64,000 nucleotides of DNA. Origin: JBCBUE01 sp039818285. Its GTDB lineage: Bacteria > Planctomycetota > Phycisphaerae > Phycisphaerales > Phycisphaeraceae. The stretch lies in the NCBI GenBank assembly GCA_039818285.1, contig JBCBUE010000003.1, positions 1 to 64,000 on the forward strand, in the 5' to 3' direction. Each line of letters opens with the position of its first letter. Positions within the stretch are counted from its first letter, which is position 1. Positions 60,157-64,000 of this stretch are shown here, one piece after another. The position numbers and the translations under genes were made by a program. The notes beneath the pieces are model-generated. The model was not told where the DNA came from. It saw only the letters and a list, made by a program, of their open reading frames with translations, and searched no databases.

Positions 60157-61398
60157 CCTCGGAAGACTCCCCAGACCACGTCGTGCGTCGGCCTGATGCG
60201 TCGTCCCCGAACGGTCGGGCACGCCTTGTGGATGGTGCCGCTGAGCCTGGCGCTTGGCTGCGAGCAGGAACCGCCGCCCCCCCCGCCGCCGCCGCAGGTC
60301 AAGGTGACCCAGCCGACGGTGAAGGACGTCACCGAGTATTACTACTACACGGGCACGCTGGCGCCGGTGCAGTCGGTGGAGATCAAGGCCCGCGTGCCGG
60401 GGTTCATCGAGCAGGTGGAGTTCCAGCCGTCGACCGACATCGACGCGGGCACGCCGCTGTTCGTGATCGAGCCGGCCCGATACGTCGCGGCGGTCGACTC
60501 GGCCGAGGCCGAGGTCGAACGGCTCAAGGCGCTGGTCGACGAACGGCTGTCGATCTTCGTGCGGATCGAGACGGCCCTGGCGAAGAAGGCGGCGACGCAG
60601 TCCGAGATGATCGAGGCCAAGGCCCAGCTGGCCCAGGCGCGGGCCGAGCTCGAGGCGGCGCGCGTGGCGGTCCGCGACGCCGAGATCGACCTGGGCTACA
60701 CCCAGGTCACCAGCCCGATCGCCGGCCGTGTCTCACGCAACCTCGTCGACGTCGGCGACCTCGTCGGCTCGGGCGAAAACACCAAGCTCACCACCGTTTT
60801 GCAGATCGACCCGATCTGGTGCTACTTCGACGTCTCCGAGCGCATCGTGCTCGAATACATCGAGCGTCGCGACGACGGCACGATCAGCGAGGAGAACCGC
60901 GACCGCGTCGAGCTGGCCCTGGCCAACTCCCCCCAGGGTGAATATCCGTTCGACGGCGTGCTCGACTTCGTCGACAACACCGTCGACCGCACCACGGGCA
61001 CGATCCGCGTCCGGGGCGTCTTCCCCAACCCCGACAAGCAGCTGTTCCCCGGCCTGTTCGCCCGCGTCCGCGCACCCTACGGCACGATCGAGGACGCCGT
61101 GCTGGTCAACGAGGACGCCGTCGGCAAGGGGCTGTCCGGCTCGTTCGTCCTCGTCGTCGGCGACGACAACGTGGTCTCGCAGCGGCTGGTCACGCTGGGC
61201 CCGGTGGTCGGCAGGCAGGTGGTCGTCCGCGAGGGCCTCGAGGCCGGCGAAACCTATGTCGCCGTCGGGCTCAACAAGGCCCGCCCCGGCTCGCCGGTCA
61301 CGCCGGTGCCCCTCGACGCCGAGCCGACGCCCGACGCCTCCCCACCGCCGACGCCCGCCCAGGCCCCGGCTCAGACCGACGCCCCGTCCGACGCGTAG
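60154..61398 (+). CDS. RND efflux membrane-fusion (adaptor) lipoprotein
   Basis: A 414-residue protein from GTG 60154. A lipoprotein signal ends at LSLALGC; if the ATG at 60196 were used the signal would have a more usual length. A Pro run (EQEPPPPPPPPQVKV) precedes the lipoyl half-motif YYYYTGTLAPVQSVEIKARV, a coiled-coil hairpin (residues 110-170, EMIEAKAQLAQARAELEAAR), the second lipoyl half TQVTSPIAGRVSRNLVDVGD and a beta-barrel. A disordered Pro/Ala tail ends the protein. It links the inner-membrane RND pump encoded 15 nt downstream to an outer-membrane channel. It is AcrA/MexA-like. Confidence 0.92.
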   Translation: MPRKTPQTTSCVGLMRRPRTVGHALWMVPLSLALGCEQEPPPPPPPPQVKVTQPTVKDVTEYYYYTGTLAPVQSVEIKARVPGFIEQVEFQPSTDIDAGTPLFVIEPARYVAAVDSAEAEVERLKALVDERLSIFVRIETALAKKAATQSEMIEAKAQLAQARAELEAARVAVRDAEIDLGYTQVTSPIAGRVSRNLVDVGDLVGSGENTKLTTVLQIDPIWCYFDVSERIVLEYIERRDDGTISEENRDRVELALANSPQGEYPFDGVLDFVDNTVDRTTGTIRVRGVFPNPDKQLFPGLFARVRAPYGTIEDAVLVNEDAVGKGLSGSFVLVVGDDNVVSQRLVTLGPVVGRQVVVREGLEAGETYVAVGLNKARPGSPVTPVPLDAEPTPDASPPPTPAQAPAQTDAPSDA

Positions 61399-61413
61399 CC
61401 CCCGGCCGAGCCC

Positions 61414-64000
61414 ATGTCGCACTTCTTCATCGATCGGCCGATCTTCGCCTCCGTCCTCGCGATCGTGATGACGCTGCTGGGCTCGATCTGCCTGATCCTG
61501 CTGCCCATCGAGCAGTACCCCGAGATCGCCCCGCCGACGGTCAACGTCACCACCAACTATCCCGGCGCCGACCCGCAGACCATCGTCGACACCGTCACCT
61601 CTCCGATTGAGCAAGAGGTCAACGGCGTCGAGGACATGATCTACATGAAGTCGACGACCGCGGCCAACGGCAACGTGTCGCTCAACGTCACGTTCAAGCT
61701 CGGCACCGACCCCGACCTCGCGACCGTCAACACGCAGAACCGCGTCGCCATCGCCGAGCCCCGCCTGCCCGAGGAGGTCCGCTCCCGCGGCGTCAAGACG
61801 GCCAAGCGCAGCCCGTCGCTGCTCATGGTCATCGGGCTGATCTCGCCCGACGGGTCCGCCGACCAGCTCACGCTGTCGAACTACGGCACGCTCAACGTCC
61901 GCGATGCGCTGGCCCGCGTCGACGGCGTGTCGGACGTGTTCGCCTTTGGGGCCCAGGACTACGCGATGCGGATCTGGCTGGACCCCGACAAGCTCGCCTC
62001 GCGCGACCTCGTCACGACCGACGTGCTCGGCGCGCTGCGGGACCAGAACGTGCAGGTCGCCGCCGGCCGCGTCGGCGCCGAGCCCGCCTCGACCGACTCG
62101 GGCTTCCAGCTCACCGTCAACACCGAGGGCCGGCTGACCGAGCCGGAGCAGTTCGGCGAGATCATCCTCAAGACCGGCGAGGACCAGCGCGTCGTCTACC
62201 TCCGCGACGTCGCCGAGATCACCGTCGGCGCCGACTCGTACGACTGGTCCGCCCAGCTCAGCCAGGTCCTACCCGACGGCCAGAAAGTGCTCGGCCAGCC
62301 TGCGGCGATGTACGGCATCTACCAGCTGCCCGGGTCCAACGCCCTCTCGACCGCCGACGGCGTCAAGGCCGCCCTGGAAGAGCTGTCGGTCGGCTTCCCG
62401 GAGAACATCTCCTACACCGTCGCCTTCGACTTCACCGACTTCGTCGTCGCATCGGTCGAGGAGGTGGTGACCACGCTGTTTATCGCCGTCGGGCTGGTGA
62501 TCCTGATCACGTGGATCTTCATGCAGGACTGGCGGGCGACGCTCGTGCCGGTCGTGGTGATCCCGGTGTCGCTGATCGCGACGTTCGCGGTGATGCTGGC
62601 GATGGGCTTCACGCTCAACCTGTTCACGCTGTTCGGGCTGATCCTGGCGATCGGCATCGTGGTCGACGACGCGATCGTGGTCGTCGAGAACACGATCCGC
62701 CGGCTCGACGAAGGGCTCGACGGCAACGCCGCGGCCAAGGAAACGATGACCGAGGTCTCGGGCGCCCTGGTCGCGACCACGCTGGTCGTGCTGGCCGTGT
62801 TCATCCCCGCCGCCTGTTTGCCGGGGCTCACGGGCGTGCTGTACCGGCAGTTCGCCCTGACGATCGCGGTGGCGACGCTGTTCTCGACGGTCAACGCGCT
62901 GACGCTCAGCCCGGCCCTTTGCGCGATCCTCCTGCGGCCAAGCAAGAAGACCAAGTTCCCGCTGTTCACCGGGTTCAACTTCCTGCTCAACGGCTCGCGG
63001 ACCGGCTACCTGTGGCTGGTCGACAAGTCGATCCGGGTGTCGGTGATCACGGTGCTGGTGTTCGCCGGGTTCTGCGCGCTGGCCGTGGTCGGGTTCCGCG
63101 TCGTGCCGACGGGCTTCCTGCCGGACGAAGACCAGGGCTACATGTTCGTCAACATGCAGCTGCCCAACGCGGCCAAGCTGTCGCGCACGGCGTCGGTGGT
63201 GAGCGAGGTCGAGCAGATCGTGATGGACACGCCGGGCGTGCGTCGGGTCGTGGCGATCACGGGGTATTCGATCCTGGACGGCACGATCAGCCCCAACAAG
63301 GGCACGGCCATCGTGATCCTCGACCCGTGGGACGATCGCACGTCGAAGGAAACGCAGCTCAACGCGATCGTGGGGTCGATCGCGATGAAGGTCGGGCAGA
63401 TCGAGGAGGCGCAGGCGTTCCCGTTCACCCCACCGCCGGTGATGGGCCTGGGCACGGCCGGCGGGTTCTCGATGGAGTTGCAGGACCGCTCGGCCAGCGG
63501 GCTGGACGTCTTGATGCAGACCGCCGACGAGATCGTCGCCGCCGGCAACGCCGACCCCAAGCTGTCGCGCCTGTTCTCAGGCTTCCAGGCCCGCACGCCT
63601 CAGCTCTTCCTCGATATCGACCGCGTCAAGGCTCAGCAGCTGGGCGTCGCGATGCCCACGGTGTTTGACACGCTGTCGACCAACCTCGGCGGCAGCTACG
63701 TCAACGACTTCAACCTCTTCAACCGCGTCTACCGCGTCTACGCCCAGGCCGACGCCGACTTCCGCGCCCAGCCCGAAGACATTGGCCTGCTGCAGGTCCG
63801 CAACGCCGACGGGTCGACGCTGCCGCTCGACACGCTGCTCACCGTCGAGGAGATCACCGGCCCCGACTCGATCTCCCGGTTCAACCTCTACCCCTCCGCG
63901 TCCATCACCGGCTCGCCCGCGCCCGGCGTGTCCTCCGGCCAGTCGGTCCAGGAGGCCTCGCGCATCGCCCGCGAGGAGATGCCGCCGGGCTTCGGCTTCG
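61414..64000 (+). CDS. RND (HAE1-type) efflux transporter, 3' truncated by window edge
   Basis: The first 862 residues are visible, without a stop. It begins SHFFIDRPIFASVLAIVMTL, as AcrB does, followed by PIEQYPEIAPPTVNVTTNYP and PIEQEVNGVEDMIYMKS. The proton-relay Asp pair is in TM4 (GIVVDDAIVVVENTIRR), and after it come TM5-6 and LPDEDQGYMFVNMQLPNAAK of the second porter half. It exports hydrophobic drugs, bile-like compounds or similar with proton antiport. It forms an operon with the adaptor; an outer-membrane factor may lie beyond the edge. The RND repressor usual for such operons is not seen upstream. Confidence 0.95.
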   Translation, partial: MSHFFIDRPIFASVLAIVMTLLGSICLILLPIEQYPEIAPPTVNVTTNYPGADPQTIVDTVTSPIEQEVNGVEDMIYMKSTTAANGNVSLNVTFKLGTDPDLATVNTQNRVAIAEPRLPEEVRSRGVKTAKRSPSLLMVIGLISPDGSADQLTLSNYGTLNVRDALARVDGVSDVFAFGAQDYAMRIWLDPDKLASRDLVTTDVLGALRDQNVQVAAGRVGAEPASTDSGFQLTVNTEGRLTEPEQFGEIILKTGEDQRVVYLRDVAEITVGADSYDWSAQLSQVLPDGQKVLGQPAAMYGIYQLPGSNALSTADGVKAALEELSVGFPENISYTVAFDFTDFVVASVEEVVTTLFIAVGLVILITWIFMQDWRATLVPVVVIPVSLIATFAVMLAMGFTLNLFTLFGLILAIGIVVDDAIVVVENTIRRLDEGLDGNAAAKETMTEVSGALVATTLVVLAVFIPAACLPGLTGVLYRQFALTIAVATLFSTVNALTLSPALCAILLRPSKKTKFPLFTGFNFLLNGSRTGYLWLVDKSIRVSVITVLVFAGFCALAVVGFRVVPTGFLPDEDQGYMFVNMQLPNAAKLSRTASVVSEVEQIVMDTPGVRRVVAITGYSILDGTISPNKGTAIVILDPWDDRTSKETQLNAIVGSIAMKVGQIEEAQAFPFTPPPVMGLGTAGGFSMELQDRSASGLDVLMQTADEIVAAGNADPKLSRLFSGFQARTPQLFLDIDRVKAQQLGVAMPTVFDTLSTNLGGSYVNDFNLFNRVYRVYAQADADFRAQPEDIGLLQVRNADGSTLPLDTLLTVEEITGPDSISRFNLYPSASITGSPAPGVSSGQSVQEASRIAREEMPPGFGF

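Overview
The window is a GC-rich, gene-dense bacterial chromosome segment with about 58 protein genes, no rRNA or tRNA gene that I could recognise, and no insertion sequence or CRISPR array. The gene set points to Planctomycetota, probably class Phycisphaerae. It includes a PEP-CTERM protein plus the exosortase-associated TIGR03087-type glycosyltransferase, a secreted right-handed beta-helix protein, a ThuA-like protein, a sulfotransferase, ECF sigma and SpoIIE-type signalling, and GyrA/GyrB-type topoisomerases. This placement is inferred from family content, not from a marker-gene tree.

Layout. 1-5.6 kb: the N-terminal part of a leucine-rich-repeat protein, a phased 21-bp repeat array, two hypothetical proteins, phosphohexomutase and HAD phosphatase, and a PEP-CTERM protein. 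5.6-10.3 kb: a beta-helix protein flanked by two copies of a dispersed repeat, class I aldolase and an alanine/glycine-sodium symporter. 10.3-16.3 kb: RegB/RegA-type two-component pair, parB with two internal parS sites, a soluble histidine kinase and an NfeD-family protease. 16.3-25.5 kb: sulfotransferase, ribD, thuA, ruvC, pqiA, gyrA/parC, a lipoprotein, and an ECF sigma factor with its membrane partner. 25.6-33.8 kb: katG, PilZ, DUF454, aldehyde dehydrogenase, MFS and gyrB. 33.8-41 kb: five consecutive paralogous membrane-anchored SpoIIE/RsbU-type phosphatases. 41-47.9 kb: DUF1232 protein, leuB-type dehydrogenase, M28 peptidase, CbiX, HI0933 flavoprotein, a low-GC islet with two small genes, and pyk. 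48-64 kb: glycosyltransferase, PrcB-like lipoprotein, trmB, a CarH-like B12/MerR regulator, hydrolases, PhzF, a membrane operon, YhcH, a histone-deacetylase-fold protein, thrS, a SMUG-type uracil glycosylase, and an RND efflux pair cut by the right edge.

Main observations. (1) Five tandem phosphatases share one architecture, a six-to-seven-helix membrane domain followed by a linker helix and a PP2C/SpoIIE domain, and no anti-sigma or STAS partner is encoded nearby. (2) About twenty genes carry a -10-like hexamer (mostly TANNNT) at a fixed distance, usually exactly 6 nt, before the start codon and have no Shine-Dalgarno sequence. This is the signature expected of leaderless mRNAs, and I used it to choose several starts. 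(3) Twelve 21-bp units in exact register leave several reading frames open. (4) A small winged-helix gene has a consensus -35, and its promoter spacer is filled by a 16-bp perfect palindrome. (5) The MerR/B12 regulator keeps the W131/E141/H142 geometry of CarH photoreceptors.
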